Assembly (NCBI RefSeq): GCF_025766255.1
Contig: NW_026516672.1
Coordinates: forward strand, 496,001-560,000
Length of the DNA: 64,000 nucleotides
Direction of reading: 5' to 3'
Source of the DNA: Zychaea mexicana
Taxonomy: Eukaryota; Mucoromycota; Mucoromycetes; Mucorales; Lichtheimiaceae
Both the position numbers and the translations under genes were made by a program. Shown here piece after piece: positions 43,829-59,025 of this stretch. Numbering within the stretch: the first letter of the stretch is position 1; every line of letters begins with the position of its first letter. The notes beneath the pieces are model-generated. The model had not been told where the DNA came from. It was given only the letters and a program-made list of their open reading frames with translations, and did not search any database.

Positions 43829-45930
43829 ATGTCTCAATCACTCAGCGAAAAGACAGCAGCAGCAGAAACTTACTCGTTTACAGAAAAAGTCGAATCAACA
43901 AGCATAGCGTCTTCACTCGAAAAAGGAACTGTGCAGAATGAAGCTACATTCGTGAAATCCCCAGAAGAAGTCAAACTCGTGCGCAAAATCAATAGAATCT
44001 TCATGCCTCTCGTCGGTCTTGCCTTGTTTATCCAGGTGCGCACTTGACACGATTTGAATATATAGATGTACATTTCTGTTAGTACTATGGTTTGAGCACT
44101 AAATTTATAAGCGTTTCTTTATTATCACTTACTGTAGTTCATGGATAAATCGACACTTGGTTATGCTGGCATCATGGGCATCTATGAAGATACAGGTAAA
44201 ACAAAGCACTTTGTCCATTCCCCTTACATATTCTCTATATCTTTTCTGCATACTCATACGTACATTATACTAAATTGTTTTGGCTGTTAACTTCTATTAT
44301 AATCAAAAGGCATCTCTCATAACCAGTTTGCTTGGCTTGGTAGTGTGTTCTATGTGGGTTATTTAGTTGTGCAGATCCCAAACCAGTATTGTCTACAGCG
44401 GCTACCGATCTCCAAATACCTTGGTACCATTTTTGTTGTTTGGGGCATTTCTCTTGCTCTCACTGCTTTGGCGCATAATTTTGCACAGCTGGCAGGATTG
44501 CGTTTCCTGTTGGGATTCTTTGAGTAAGTTGATTATATACACAAGAAAATAAATCTCTTCTTGCTGGCTATTGCTAATCGATCGTTGAATTCTATCTTAC
44601 TACTTCCTGTTTTTTTCCAATACTAACAGGGGTACTACATATCCAGCGTGAGTAACTCATTCTTTTCTTTTGCTTTACCTTATCTTTTCGCAACATACAC
44701 AACAAGATACTCATCATGCCCTTATATATAAAATTGCTATGTATTATGTTAGTATGTTCCTGCTCATTGCCACAATGTATCGTCGATCTGAGCAAATTGT
44801 CTGGTACTCTTTTATGTTCATGTGCAATGCCTTGTGCGGAGCATTTGGAGGTCTCGTCGCCTATGGTGTAGCTTACATGCACGGTCTCAAGGGAATGAGC
44901 TCCTGGAAATGGCAATTCATCATCTGGGGCTGTCTCACCGTTGTTGCTGGAGTACTATACTTTTTCTTTTTGGCTGACAAACCCAAGTCGCGCTGGTTTT
45001 TCCTTACTCCTGAAGAAGAAAAGATTGTCGATGCTCGCACCAAAGACAACGCATCTGTGCAAAACAAGGATATCAAAAAAGAACATATTTATGAAGCCTT
45101 ACGCGAACCTCGTTTATACTGCTACTTCTTGATGTCGCTTTTCCTCAACTTGCAGAATGGTGCAGTTACACTGTTTAGCCAGCAAATTACTCAACAGATG
45201 GGTTTCTCGGTAAGGCTGCGTTCCATGTTTACATTCTCGTATTACTTATAAGTTCAGAGCCTTGGTTTCTAATCTAATAAGGTGCCCTATCCTAATTCAT
45301 ATATTGCAGCAATTAAACACAATTCTGATGGGTATCCCGCACGGCGCCGCTACGATCGTACTACTGGTTGGTAGCTCCTTTTTTAGTCGCCGGTTCGACG
45401 AACTTGCATATGTTGGCATGATATTCTCTGCAATTTCCATGGTAGCCGTCATTTTGCTCGCTGCTATCCCACCAGGACCCGCCCAACTGGCTGGCCTGCT
45501 GATTTCGGCTACAACACCACTTTACACCCTCATGCAAGCTTCCATTTCCAACAATGTTTCGGGTTATACCAAAAAAATCTTTTACACATCAGCCAACTTG
45601 GTGGCCTACTGGTAAGCATACTTTCAAGAACTTTTTTTACGAGAGTCTATATATTAAAACTTCAGACCAAACTATAGTATTGGTAATTTTATCGGTCCAT
45701 TGATGATGGATGAGTCAACTGGACCTCGCTATATCCCAGGCAACGCTGGTTACGCTGTCGCGGATTTCTTGTGCATTTTACTGTTCGGCTACATCCGCTG
45801 GGCATACATCAGAGAGAACAAGCGCAGAGCGCAGCTTTTACAAGAAGGCAGTATTCCTCCTCCACCAAAGAACCGTGAAGAGCTGGATCTCACCGACAAG
45901 GAAGATCTGTATTTCGTATACAAGCCCTAA
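43829..45930 (+). CDS. MFS transporter, anion:cation symporter (Dal5-like) family
   Basis: Plasma-membrane permease of the group that carries allantoate, nicotinate, pantothenate and related anions; substrate unknown. Seven exons encode 502 residues: about 43829-44035, 44138-44195, 44310-44523, 44630-44647 (only 18 nt, encoding GTTYPA), 44753-45209, 45310-45611 and 45678-45930. A ~50-residue cytosolic Ser/Thr/Glu-rich N-terminus is followed by NRIFMPLVGLALFIQFMDKS, a first span ending in the family's FMDKSTLGYA. Later come GYLVVQIPNQYCLQRLPISK, LRFLLGFFEG (family motif), WKWQFIIWGCLTVVAGV, a central loop with LTPEEEKIVDAR, and ANLVAYCIGNFIGPLMM. The tail EELDLTDKEDLYFVYKP is typical of Dal5 relatives. 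Frame is preserved at all junctions. Confidence 0.93.
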
Positions 45931-46362
45931 AATAAATAATAGATTTACATACTTTGTTCTTTATATTGCTGTAAATATAATTTATAATAAATATCCACTA
46001 TATCTCCTTTACCATTAGCTCTCTATTAGTAACAGCATACAATACGTTCAGTTATCTTACAGCATGGTCAACAGTATTGTGAGCATTTCGAATATCGATG
46101 TCTATGTTTCAATTTGCGATGTCTATGTAGTATATAAATGTCCGCAGTCGACCGGCCAAAACTAGTGCTTGATTGACTTCTTTAAACTCGCTTTTTGCGT
46201 CCACATCACACACAAAAACCACTCAAAAAACCCCAACCCTTTTTTTTCGAAATCAAAAGAGGTTTTTTTAAAACGCATTTATATAACACATTCCCATACA
46301 GTCCCGGAAGTCATTCAACTGTTTCTCATCGCATAACTCTTTTTTGCTTTGCTTTTTTTTCC

Positions 46363-49798
<3,436 letters not shown>

Positions 49799-49934
49799 TA
49801 TGTCATTTTATGTGTGCGTTTTGCCGGTTTGGATGAAAAAGAATCATATCAAAAATAAAAAAAAAGGTTATTAAAACAATTTTATTTTCAAAACAAAGAA
49901 AAAATTACAGAAGAGAAAAAAAGCAGTAAGTTGT

Positions 49935-50555
49935 TCATTCTTCTTCTTCGGTGATGGTAGAGAGTTGGATGCTCGATCTCCTTCGAGTCGCCGAGGCACT
50001 ATTGCTACTACTACTGCTAGTGCTGCTAGTGCTGCTACTACTGCTAGCAGCTACCGACCGCAAATTTCTGGTTGCGGCAATGCTTGCAGATCCCTTAATC
50101 CAGGAGTCACCATAGGAGGTATCGACAGCGTTGATGATGGACGCAGTACATTTGACCCCTCGATTGTGCCACACCGGAGATTTATCGATTCGACAGGCGA
50201 TCGTAGTAGCGATGGCATCATGGAGGGATCTGGTCACTGAATGGTTACTGCTGCTGTTGTTACTGGTATTACTGTGTTTATTACTGCATCTGTTACGGTT
50301 ATGAATGGATAGGTTGATCTCGTCGTCAAACTCGTCTTCTTCTTCTTCTTCATCAAGAATCGATTGTAAGGTATGGTAAAAATCGTCGGCAGCAAGGTTT
50401 GTGCTCGGTGATGAATGAGGATATATTTCGGTGGCGAATTGTGGTGCTCGGCTGGCTAACATCATCATCGTTAAGTCTGTGTTGTTATGAGGAAGGTTGG
50501 GAGAACGGAACAAAAGAATGAGAAAGAGGAGAGAAAGAGTTAGTGGAAAAGACAA
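49935..50555 (-). CDS. Ser/Asn-rich hypothetical protein
   Basis: Minus-strand frame of up to 206 codons. The first ATG gives a hydrophobic leader (MSFPLTLSLLFLILLFRSPN) that could be a signal anchor. A second start about 28 codons in (MMMLASRAPQFATEIYPH) may be the true one, as the leader is pyrimidine-rich untranslated-like sequence. The rest has an acidic Glu/Asp cluster (ILDEEEEEDEFDD), an Asn/Ser/His-rich centre, and a Ser-rich tail ending SSIQLSTITEEEE. No family is recognised. It lies tail-to-tail with PRP4 kinase, about 135 bp apart. Confidence 0.5.
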   Translation of the reverse strand: MSFPLTLSLLFLILLFRSPNLPHNNTDLTMMMLASRAPQFATEIYPHSSPSTNLAADDFYHTLQSILDEEEEEDEFDDEINLSIHNRNRCSNKHSNTSNNSSSNHSVTRSLHDAIATTIACRIDKSPVWHNRGVKCTASIINAVDTSYGDSWIKGSASIAATRNLRSVAASSSSSTSSTSSSSSNSASATRRRSSIQLSTITEEEE

Positions 50556-51583
50556 TTATCGCCGAGTTTGCTTTTATATACTACAGGGTTCCAGAATCTT
50601 TCAGCTGCTGCGAAAAGCGTATGATGGACAATTTACAGCAGAGATACTCGAATCTTTCATGCGCGGAGCCTGCTGTGCTCCACAAATCAACAGCCTTCAG
50701 ATCAGACACCCACTACCTATATTCCCTCTACCCCACCCCTTCTTTCCCTTGTCTCCCCACCCCCTCGTTAGATTTCACCCTGAAGATTTTGCACGCGCTC
50801 TGCCTCCAACACCCCTCTCAACTAAGATAGGGAACAAAGTCCCTTCATACAAGTCAGGTGTGCTGCAGCACGGCATTAACTCATTATCCAGTGACCATCT
50901 TCTATCGGACCTGCTCGTACTGACTGATGGACTTGGAATTAAAAAACAATGATAATGCTGGTGATGGCCGGTTGGAACCGAACAATCAACTGCTAGCTGC
51001 ACGTGTTACGTGGTGTGAAAGAAGAGGCCACAGTATGTATTATTACACCATCTAGGGCGTGTGCGTGCTATATGCTCTGTGTATGGCACACATATAGTAT
51101 CTATGCATTGTAGTTGGGGACCGGCAACAAGATCAGGCATACAATCCGTTTTTCTGCAGGTTCCAAATGATCCCCTCATTACTTAACTAAGGTTCGTTTT
51201 GTTGTTGGCACACGCAAACAATCAGGCAGGAGAACCATTGTTCTTCTTTGAGCTTAAAACTGGACTAAAAGGGAAAGTTTACTTTTTGACCTCAAAACGT
51301 ATAGAGAGTGACCAATGAAAAGAATATATGCTGTGCGGTGTACGTAAAGAAAAGGATGGAAAACGATGAATAATGAAAAAGGAACTGGCGAAAGCATCAG
51401 AAAGAGATTATATTATGTAAGGATGAGGAATGATGATAATAAATGGAAATGGCCACAGCCAAAGAAACTAAAAGGGAGCAAAAAAAATACAGAATAGGCT
51501 CATTAAGCTGTTTTCATAAGCAAGATGAGCCTCAAACATCGGTTGAGGAAGCCGGATGATACGCAATGACAAACACTGTGAAG
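50556..51583. other. about 1 kb without a gene
   Basis: Pyrimidine-rich (CCCCACCCC, TTCCCTCTACC) in the first 250 bp, probably promoter or leader of the neighbouring minus-strand gene. Frames at 50497-50952 and 50543-50830 overlap each other without a motif. AT-rich beyond 51100. Confidence 0.4.
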
Positions 51584-53002
51584 TTACGCCCAAACCTGGT
51601 AATAAATAATCATTTTCCGTTAGGGAGAATGGATCCGTGAAGCAACAACAACAACAAAGAATGTAAGTTAAGCATGCTAATTACCACCACCATCACCATC
51701 ATACTACATAGTACTGCAACATTTACCTTCAGCGTGGAGTCCCAACTGCCAGTGCAGAGCGCCATGCCATCGGTGGCAACGCCCAAGCACGACACCCGGT
51801 TCTCATGTGCAGACAGTACACCCACGCGTTCACCCTTGAGCGTATCCCACACATTGCAGTTATAATCATCATAGCCGCCAAATAAGAGACGGCCAGACAC
51901 TGAAAAGCCGATGGATGTGATACCACAGAGAATGGATTCATGCGAATAGGTGCAAAGTTCCGTGTCGGCGCGCAAATCAAACAACCGACAGCTGGCGTCG
52001 TCGGATCCAGTAGCGAATGCATCGCCGTTGGGGAAGAATTGAACAGCATTGACGTCAGATTCATGTCCTACAAACGTCTGCACACAGCGTTTCGTTCGAA
52101 TATCCCACACCTTGGATGTCGTGTCACAAGCTCCTGTTATGAAAACATTTGGACTGGGTCCGAGCGACAAGCTAATTACATATTGTTTTGTCCAAAAGAA
52201 GAATTGTAATGAGCTTATTACTACTACTGCTACTACTGCTATTGACAGAAACCCACATGTAGTTCGCCCCACACTACACAAAGATGAGCCACATTGTATT
52301 TTGGAGGAGAACATACCTCATCACATCGCCAGCATGATCTGAAAACTCTTCGGTCTTGACACCGGCATCGATATCCCACAACATACACGTCATATCGCCC
52401 GACGCTGTCAAGATCTGGCGGTCGTTGATAAAGCGGCAGCAGCTCAAATAACCTGTGTGCGCAGACAATTCTCGGGCCGGCCGAACAGGTCCGTCGCGAG
52501 TTCGAAGATTATAAATCGAGCAAATGTTGTCCAAACCACCGCAAGCAACAAAGTTGCCCGAAGGAGCAAATGCGCAGGTCATGACCCAGCTCGATCGCAG
52601 AGGAATTGCGTGGACCTTGTTGGTCGAGTAGGCGTCCCATACAATCAATTTGCCGTCCTGCGAAGCCGAGACCAAGTGTCGCTTATCTGTTGCCCAGTGC
52701 ATCGAATAGATTTTTGCCAGATGGCCCTTTAACGTTCTACGTGCTTTCATGACGATACGCGGCAGTGCTTCGACTTCTTTGGCCATTTCTTGCACTAATT
52801 GATTTGTAGGCATATATCTTTTTTAATTTTCATTGTTGCGCACTGTAAATACTTCTTCGAGACAACACAAGACAATAAGAAATAGCGTACACGTAGTGTC
52901 TCCCAAAGCTTCCTTGCGCTGCTTGATACGCTCTTTGAGCGCCTCGGCTTCTCTTCGAGCAGCCGCAATTCGCCCAGCAATTTCACTGTCGCCATTCATC
53001 AT
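51584..53002 (-). CDS. heterotrimeric G protein beta subunit
   Basis: WD40 beta-propeller that pairs with G-gamma in receptor signalling (mating, growth and virulence pathways in fungi). Four exons (53002-52891, 52794-52317, 52171-51727, 51595-51584) encode 348 residues. The N-terminal coiled coil is [20 protein letters not shown], followed by [20 protein letters not shown]. The seven blades include [103 protein letters not shown], and [14 protein letters not shown] at the end. The last exon is only 12 nt (GTT TGG GCG TAA) and completes the closing KVW motif. Frame is kept at every junction. Two adjacent ATGs at 53002 and 52999 are possible starts. Confidence 0.95.
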
Positions 53003-53400
53003 TGTGAGGCAAAACGAAATGTGTTATGTATTTAGATTGAGTACGTGTGTGTGTATATGTGTGTGAGATTGAGGAGAAAGCAAAAGAACTGGAGAAATAA
53101 GGGGAACGAAGAAAGAGGATACCGAGTAAGAAAAAAAGACTTTCGAGCTAAAGTAGAATAGGGGGAAGCGATGTATGTGAACGTGTGCGTGTGTGGGCCA
53201 TGGTTTACAACCTCGCGACACACTCACGCTAGGTTGCCTCTGAAGGAGATAGAAAGAGATACTGTCACAGCAAGAAATCGCTCTGATTACTGTCAGAAAT
53301 GAGGCTACTGGGCACTGTTCCATCCACTAGTAGCTAGTAGCGATGCTTAAAAGAATCGACAGCTTGTTTCTTTATTTTTTAGAGCTATTAAATGTTGTTG

Positions 53401-54372
53401 TTACTCTGCAGTTGTAGCGTACTGAACACCGAATGCACTGATTAAATCAACCAGTGCCGCAAATGTCTTTCTTTGCTCTGGAGTTGTCTGCTGCGTGGAA
53501 GTTCCACCCGTGCATCCTTCCCGTCCACCTTCAGCCCCATAAATAGCATATACAATGGTTAGAAAAAAGAAACCCGTGGCATCAATTATGAAGCATTAGG
53601 AGAGAAAGAGAAAGAGACGGGAACTTTTCTTCTCACGTTTACATACCGTTGCCCCATTGAAAGCCGTCTGCAAAGAACAGGATCGACGTGTCTAACCCAT
53701 AGATATCTTCGCTTCCAACTGGATCCTCCGTAGGCAAGCTCTGAAGTTCTTCTTTTACAGTTGACAATAAGAGCGATATATTCTCACTGTTGTAATCATA
53801 TGCATGTATGTATTAGTGCCGTGGATCACATTCAAGAAGATTAAAGATACCTTCTCTCTCCTCTTCGGGAGAAAGGTGGAGTAAGGAAAGAGAAGGGGTG
53901 GGTTCCCCGAGGGAAACATGCTTCGTTGTTCTGGGGAGGTTAGGGCTTACGTGGGCACAACGCCCGATTGAGTCACATAGTCGTTTTTGGTGCCAGGTTG
54001 CAGGTTGGCATGGAGAAGCGTTGCTCCGGAGCTGCTGTCGCCTTTGATTTCAATCACTTTACTGCATTGACACGCCATCGAGTGGAAAAAAAAAACAACT
54101 CAGATCTTTAAAGATTACGTTCCCACACACTCCTTTCCTTGGGCTTCTTTATCTTCTTGGCTTCTCTATCAACGACGTACCGGACAGTAGGGCCCGCGAA
54201 TCCACCAGTGATGCCTTGACGAAGAATGAGTTGGAACTGTGAATTCGTCATTGGAAATGTCTCAACAGAGGAGGTGGTTGAATGAGCTGTAATAGTTGTG
54301 GTAGTGGTAGTAGTGTACAAGTAGACGAAAAGAAGGGCAAGCGCAGGTACCCAAAGTAGTTTGAGCGGCATA
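53401..54372 (-). CDS. secreted protein of unknown function
   Basis: Minus-strand gene, about 5 exons. It starts MPLKLLWVPALALLFVYLYT, a signal peptide or anchor, with an upstream in-frame ATG at 54398 less likely. A Thr-rich spacer follows, then NSQFQLILRQGITGGFAGPT and YVVDREAKKIKKPKERS. After introns come VIEIKGDSSSGATLLHANLQ, NISLLLSTVKEELQSLPTED, GLDTSILFFADGFQWGNG, and a last exon with FAALVDLINAFGVQYATTAE, which stops at 53401. The ITGGFAGP-to-SLPTED segment reads like a conserved extracellular domain, but I do not recognise the family. Splice sites are approximate. It lies head-on to G-beta's upstream region. Confidence 0.65.
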
Positions 54373-54398
54373 AAAGAAAGCTTGTCGGAATCACACAA

Positions 54399-55408
54399 CC
54401 TTTTTTTTTGTTTGGTCCGACTCGATAGCCCGTACCATTATGTCATAAAGGATGATAGCGCACCTTGAAGCAAAGACGAAAGTCATCCATAGTAAATGTT
54501 CCCACCCCCCCTTTCCCTTTCTTTGGTGCACGGTTGATTTATATCAAGAGAAGCGATATATACAATATATTAATGAATCCAACGCGTTTATTATGCAGAT
54601 GAGAGAGATGCTAAGCTTATGCAAATTATAAATCCAGAGACAACCGGGCACAAACTTCTCCTTTAGAAGGTTGATGATGATAAGAACGGAGCAAGTGTGC
54701 CGTCATGCCTTTATTTTGTCTCAACCTAATTTAAGGCATAAAACCATGTCTGGTTGTCGACGGCGCCTGTCGTAGTATTGGTGTGCGCACGCGTCCATAT
54801 TCGGGTTGCTTTTTTCTGCTTGCGTCTTGATGATGGTACAGTATCTTTCAAATGAAAGGTACAGACAGGGCTTAAGGTTTTTATTCTCCAAATCGAGTTC
54901 ATCAGCAGCTGTAGTAAAGCATATATCCATGTAAAAAAATTGGCTAGGATTAGTTTTGTCCTCAAAAATCATGATTATGGATGAGATGTCAAATATGAAT
55001 TTTGTTTATCATTTCGCAAGGCGTCCATCTTGGTCACAGGCTGAAAGACCTTGTCAAAAGAGAAGTTCTGAGTACTCGCTCGAAATCAACACACGTACAG
55101 GATATGCATGGCTCCGCTAACATGTAGCAGCATATACTCCTTTTACAGAATAGAGGATGCATTGCACTATCATCTGTTGGGACAGCAAACTACTGCAAAT
55201 CCAGTAAAAGTATCATTACAGCATAGAAGATGGGGTTTGTTTTTCTTGTTGAATCCTTTTTTTTATAAAAAAAAAAAAAGAAGATATGGCATGCGCAGGA
55301 GAGTGGGTGAGAGTATAAACACAAAAGTTAAAGCTGATGAGTGAGTGACAACAACAGACTCTTTTTTTTTTTTGTGAGAGAAAAGATACTGATCGTTGAG
55401 CAACTAAA
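54399..55408. other. no gene recognised
   Basis: About 1 kb, AT-rich. Two overlapping minus-strand frames at 54721-54972 have no motif. A 13-bp A run and a T run near 55260 and 55360 bracket a plus-strand frame that is not credible. Confidence 0.4.
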
Positions 55409-57209
55409 TTATCTAAAATTGTCATCATATCGATCTTCATCCGGGCCATAGCGGCTACGGTCTTCGCGTTCACCAGAGTATCTTCTCGAGTGTCGGGCAG
55501 GACTGCGCGAACGAGGGGAACGAGAACGTCCTCTTCTTCCTCCGCTGCTGGCAGCATTGCCGCCACGGTCACTGAGGGGTAGGGAAAAAGAAAAGAAGGG
55601 ACATATTAAACAAAAATTCCATAGCAGCTTTCGTTCCCCTTACATATTCTACACTTACGGGCAATCACGGGCCATATGACCTGGCTGACCACATTCAAAG
55701 CAGCGGTTTTCTTCAAATCTCATGGCGCGTTCACCACTAGTAGATAGCAAGAGCAGTAGGAAATTAATATAACTTGTCAAGGGAAATAGTATTAATAATG
55801 ACATTAATAAAAGATGCTCAACTCACCTTCCTTTAGGCAAAGAGCTATGAACAGTACAAAGAACGGATGTTAATCAAGACTTTTCTCTCTGAACTCCACA
55901 GTTCTCTTCCATTTTGTGATCCCGCATACAAACTTACCATTCTCTCGAGCTAGTACAATGCAAAAGTCGCATAAACAAACATGGTGTTAGTAAACGCAGC
56001 ATACTATTCAGACCCTGTTCGATGCTCTGATTCTTTCCCAACAACTACATTAAATATATAGCTATAAGAATGAGCAGCGAGAACAACTTACATGTGCCCT
56101 ATTAGAAAAAAAAAAAAGGACGAACAAGGAAAATCAGAAAATCAGCTCCCAAGCAACAGCATAGCAAACAATAGCTATGAACGATCGATGACGATAGGCA
56201 AGGACATACCAACTTCACCGCAGTTGTAACAACGTTCGGCAAATCGGTCACCGCGACGGGGGCGATCGCGATCAAATCCTCGTGAGCTACGTGGCTTATT
56301 TTTGGCAAATTCGACCTACACACACACACACACACACACGAGCACGTCGTTAGTTACGGCACGTTTTTATCAATGGAGAAAGCAAACAAACTTACGATAA
56401 TGCGGTCACCTTCCAAACGCGTGCCATGGAGGTTCCTAACAGCGTCTTCGGCGTCTGCATGCAAACAACGTATAGAGTATTTTTTGTGTTATCGGATCGT
56501 GTCACTCAAATCAAAACCCGTATGTGTCTTTAGGCGAAGCAAAGCGGCAGCAACATCGATAAGAGGCTTTCTCTTCTTCATTCTTAAAACAAACGCGCAA
56601 GACACCGAAAGCAAAAGAGAAAAGCGAAGCGCTGTGTCCACCCCGCCACATATCAAATCACCCAAAAACATCAACATTATAACACCATACGCCATCTAAC
56701 AAAGAGAATGCAACGAACCCCGTTCATCCTACAGAACCATACACAAGTCAATATCATACAAGATGACAAAGGGCGACGACACACACGCAAGACTTATACG
56801 CAAATTTTCTTGAGAAACTTACATCGTATTCGATAAATGCAAAGTTTGACTGTAACAATTGTATATCATATCATATCATAATATAGAAAGGTGACTGATA
56901 TGAGATATACTATACGAGAGCAAACAGTTTCTCTTTCTCTTTCTCTTTCTCTTTCTCATGTCCCCACACTAATTACCATCAAAGCCAGATCATTGATTCT
57001 GCCAAGCTTGGCAAAGAGACGCTCAACATCACGCTCTCGAACATAGCGATTCAGATTTCCTAAAGTCAACAGTGGAAGGACAGAGCAAGTATACGTGAGT
57101 CAATCTATAAATGCAGCTTTTGGATCTGTTTGAGATCTAACTTACCAACATAGAGTCTGCGCGAGGGACGACGGCTCCGGTCGCGATCACGATCACCGTA
57201 GTAGGACAT
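55409..57209 (-). CDS. RSZ-type SR splicing factor (RRM plus two zinc knuckles)
   Basis: Pre-mRNA splicing factor with an N-terminal RRM, two CCHC zinc knuckles and an RS tail (SRSF7/plant RSZ layout). Eleven exons encode 208 residues with frame kept throughout. The start is MSYYGDRDRDRSRRPSRRLY. The RRM runs over LYVGNLNRYVRERDVERLFA, then SNFAFIEYD and AEDAVRNLHGTRL. Knuckle 1 is CYNCGEVGHISREC and knuckle 2 is CFECGQPGHMARDC. The tail is RRGRSRSPRSSRSPARHSRR and ends DDNFR. Several exons are tiny: 10 nt (56719-56728), 7 nt (56092-56098), 12 nt (55938-55949), 18 nt (55827-55844) and 27 nt (56823-56849). Knuckle 1 is assembled from three exons. The 10-nt exon uses a weak GTTCGT donor. This many micro-exons suggests regulated splicing of the gene itself. 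Confidence 0.93.
56928..56957. repeat. (TTTCTC)n tract in an SR-gene intron
   Basis: About five copies of CTTTCT/TTTCTC lie within the second intron, on the non-coding strand, giving a purine-rich GAGAAA tract in the transcript. GA-rich tracts are common splicing-regulator sites; a role is inference. Confidence 0.7.
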
Positions 57210-57726
57210 GATTTTGTTGAGAGAGGAAGGGAACGACTAAAAAGGACAAACAACTGGTGTCTTTGCTCTCTCTCTGTGGCTCCTCATCTAGCCTAGCTCT
57301 TTTGCCTGAAAAAATTCAGCCAATCAGAGAGCGTGACTTGCGAATGCGAACACGTACGGCGACGGAGCTTGTTATTGCGTAGCAGCAGGCACTTGACACT
57401 ACCGAACCATGAATACCGCACTCGATGCGATATACGAACTTGCAATGAAGAAAGCGAGACGGTAACACAGAAGAGGTACTGTTCCATCCGCTCCTGTACC
57501 TCTTACTACATACCCCACCTTGTGAAAGCTGTCACTTGTTCTTTTTTTAAGACACAAGGCATTTAAGCCGCAACAGGAAGCTTTCATCAGGTGCATCTGA
57601 CTAAAACGGCAAGCGCTTTGTTTTTCCACTGGTCATCATCCGATTTTTTCTCTCGCTGAGACTTTTTTTTTCTACTTCTTTAACCCCACACTTTTTCTTT
57701 ATATTCCTAGACTTCGTACTTCTTCA

Positions 57727-59025
57727 TTGTTTACCCCTACGCATACGCTTGACCCCTATATGCTTATAAACCGCCTTTTCATTCTTCAGACGAGCAGACG
57801 CTGCTTCTCCACCACAGCTGCTCGCCTACATAAACCCAACGCACGTAAACAGCTCGCTGGTTCGGGCAACGTTCCACAGCGTGCCGGTATTGCCAACGAC
57901 AAGCAGGTCTTTTTAGACTGGAATGCGCGCAAGACGTCGGTATTCCATCATTTCTGGCTGCGTGACCATTGCCACTGCGAGCAATGCTACCATGCCACAA
58001 CTCGACAGCGACTGGTAGACACGTTCTCTATTCCGCGCGACATTTCACCCGCGGCGGTTGACAGCACATTGGAGGGACTCGAGGTGACCTGGCCAGACGG
58101 GCACCGTTCCAAATACGCGTGGGACTGGCTCCACACGCACTCGTATAGCCCGGTTCTGCGCACGAACGAGCCATTACAAGGCAAGAAACCGGTTCTGTGG
58201 GACGCTCAGTCGCTTGACCCCTTGCCAATAGTCCAGCACGACGCTGTCATGGAGTCCGACGACGGATTGCGTCAATGGTTGAACAATCTCGAAGTATATG
58301 GTATCGGCTTTGTGGACGGTGTACCGACCACCGTGGAAGCAACCGAGGCATTGGCAAGACGCGTCTCTTTCTTGCGCGAGACGCATTATTCAAAGGGCAT
58401 GTGGTCGTTCACGGCTGATCTGGCTCATGCCGACACGGCCTATACTACACTAGCATTAGGCGCGCATACAGACAATACCTATTTCACCGAGCCTTCTGGT
58501 ATGCAAATGTTCCACAAGCTTGAGTTCAACGGTGAAGGTGGTGATTCCTTGTTTGTCGATGGATTCAATGTCGCCAAGCAGCTCAAAGAAAAATCTCCCG
58601 AGGCTTACCGCACCTTGTCATCCGCTCTGGTCCCTACTCACTCGGCCGGCGACGAAGATGTCTTAATCGTACCAACTCCACGTGCTTATCCCATTCTCAA
58701 CCATGGTCCCGATGGTGAGATTTATCAGGTGCGATACAATAATGACGATCGTTCAACCATGGACCATTTGAGCTCTAACCAGCTCGAAGCGTTCTATGAT
58801 GCTTTGTTCATGTGGAACGATTTGCTCAAGAAGCCAGAGAACGAATTGTGGGAACCATTAGCACCAGGTCGTGTCGTTTTGTTTGATAACTGGCGTGTGC
58901 TCCATGGACGCAGTGCGTTCACAGGCCATCGCCGTATCTGTGGCGCTTATTTCCCTTGGGATGATTATAAAAGCAAGGCTAGAACGCTTCGCTTAACATC
59001 TGAGGATAAGGACAGACTCTTGTAA
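57727..59025 (+). CDS. trimethyllysine dioxygenase (carnitine synthesis)
   Basis: Fe(II)/2-oxoglutarate enzyme that hydroxylates N6-trimethyllysine, the first step of carnitine synthesis, normally mitochondrial. The gene is a single exon of up to 432 codons. The second Met (57760, MLINRLFILQTSRRCFSTTA) starts a typical mitochondrial targeting sequence and is a likely true start. The N-terminal zinc-binding domain has FWLRDHCHCEQCYH. The catalytic domain has RETHYSKGMWSFTADLAHAD and AYTTLALGAHTDNTYF, with His and Asp near residues 247 and 249. The distal His is in NWRVLHGRSAF (near 390), and the 2OG-binding Arg follows in GHRRICGAYF. MWSF and HTDNTYF fit trimethyllysine dioxygenase better than gamma-butyrobetaine dioxygenase. 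The lack of introns is unusual beside its neighbours. Confidence 0.9.
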   Translation: MFTPTHTLDPYMLINRLFILQTSRRCFSTTAARLHKPNARKQLAGSGNVPQRAGIANDKQVFLDWNARKTSVFHHFWLRDHCHCEQCYHATTRQRLVDTFSIPRDISPAAVDSTLEGLEVTWPDGHRSKYAWDWLHTHSYSPVLRTNEPLQGKKPVLWDAQSLDPLPIVQHDAVMESDDGLRQWLNNLEVYGIGFVDGVPTTVEATEALARRVSFLRETHYSKGMWSFTADLAHADTAYTTLALGAHTDNTYFTEPSGMQMFHKLEFNGEGGDSLFVDGFNVAKQLKEKSPEAYRTLSSALVPTHSAGDEDVLIVPTPRAYPILNHGPDGEIYQVRYNNDDRSTMDHLSSNQLEAFYDALFMWNDLLKKPENELWEPLAPGRVVLFDNWRVLHGRSAFTGHRRICGAYFPWDDYKSKARTLRLTSEDKDRLL

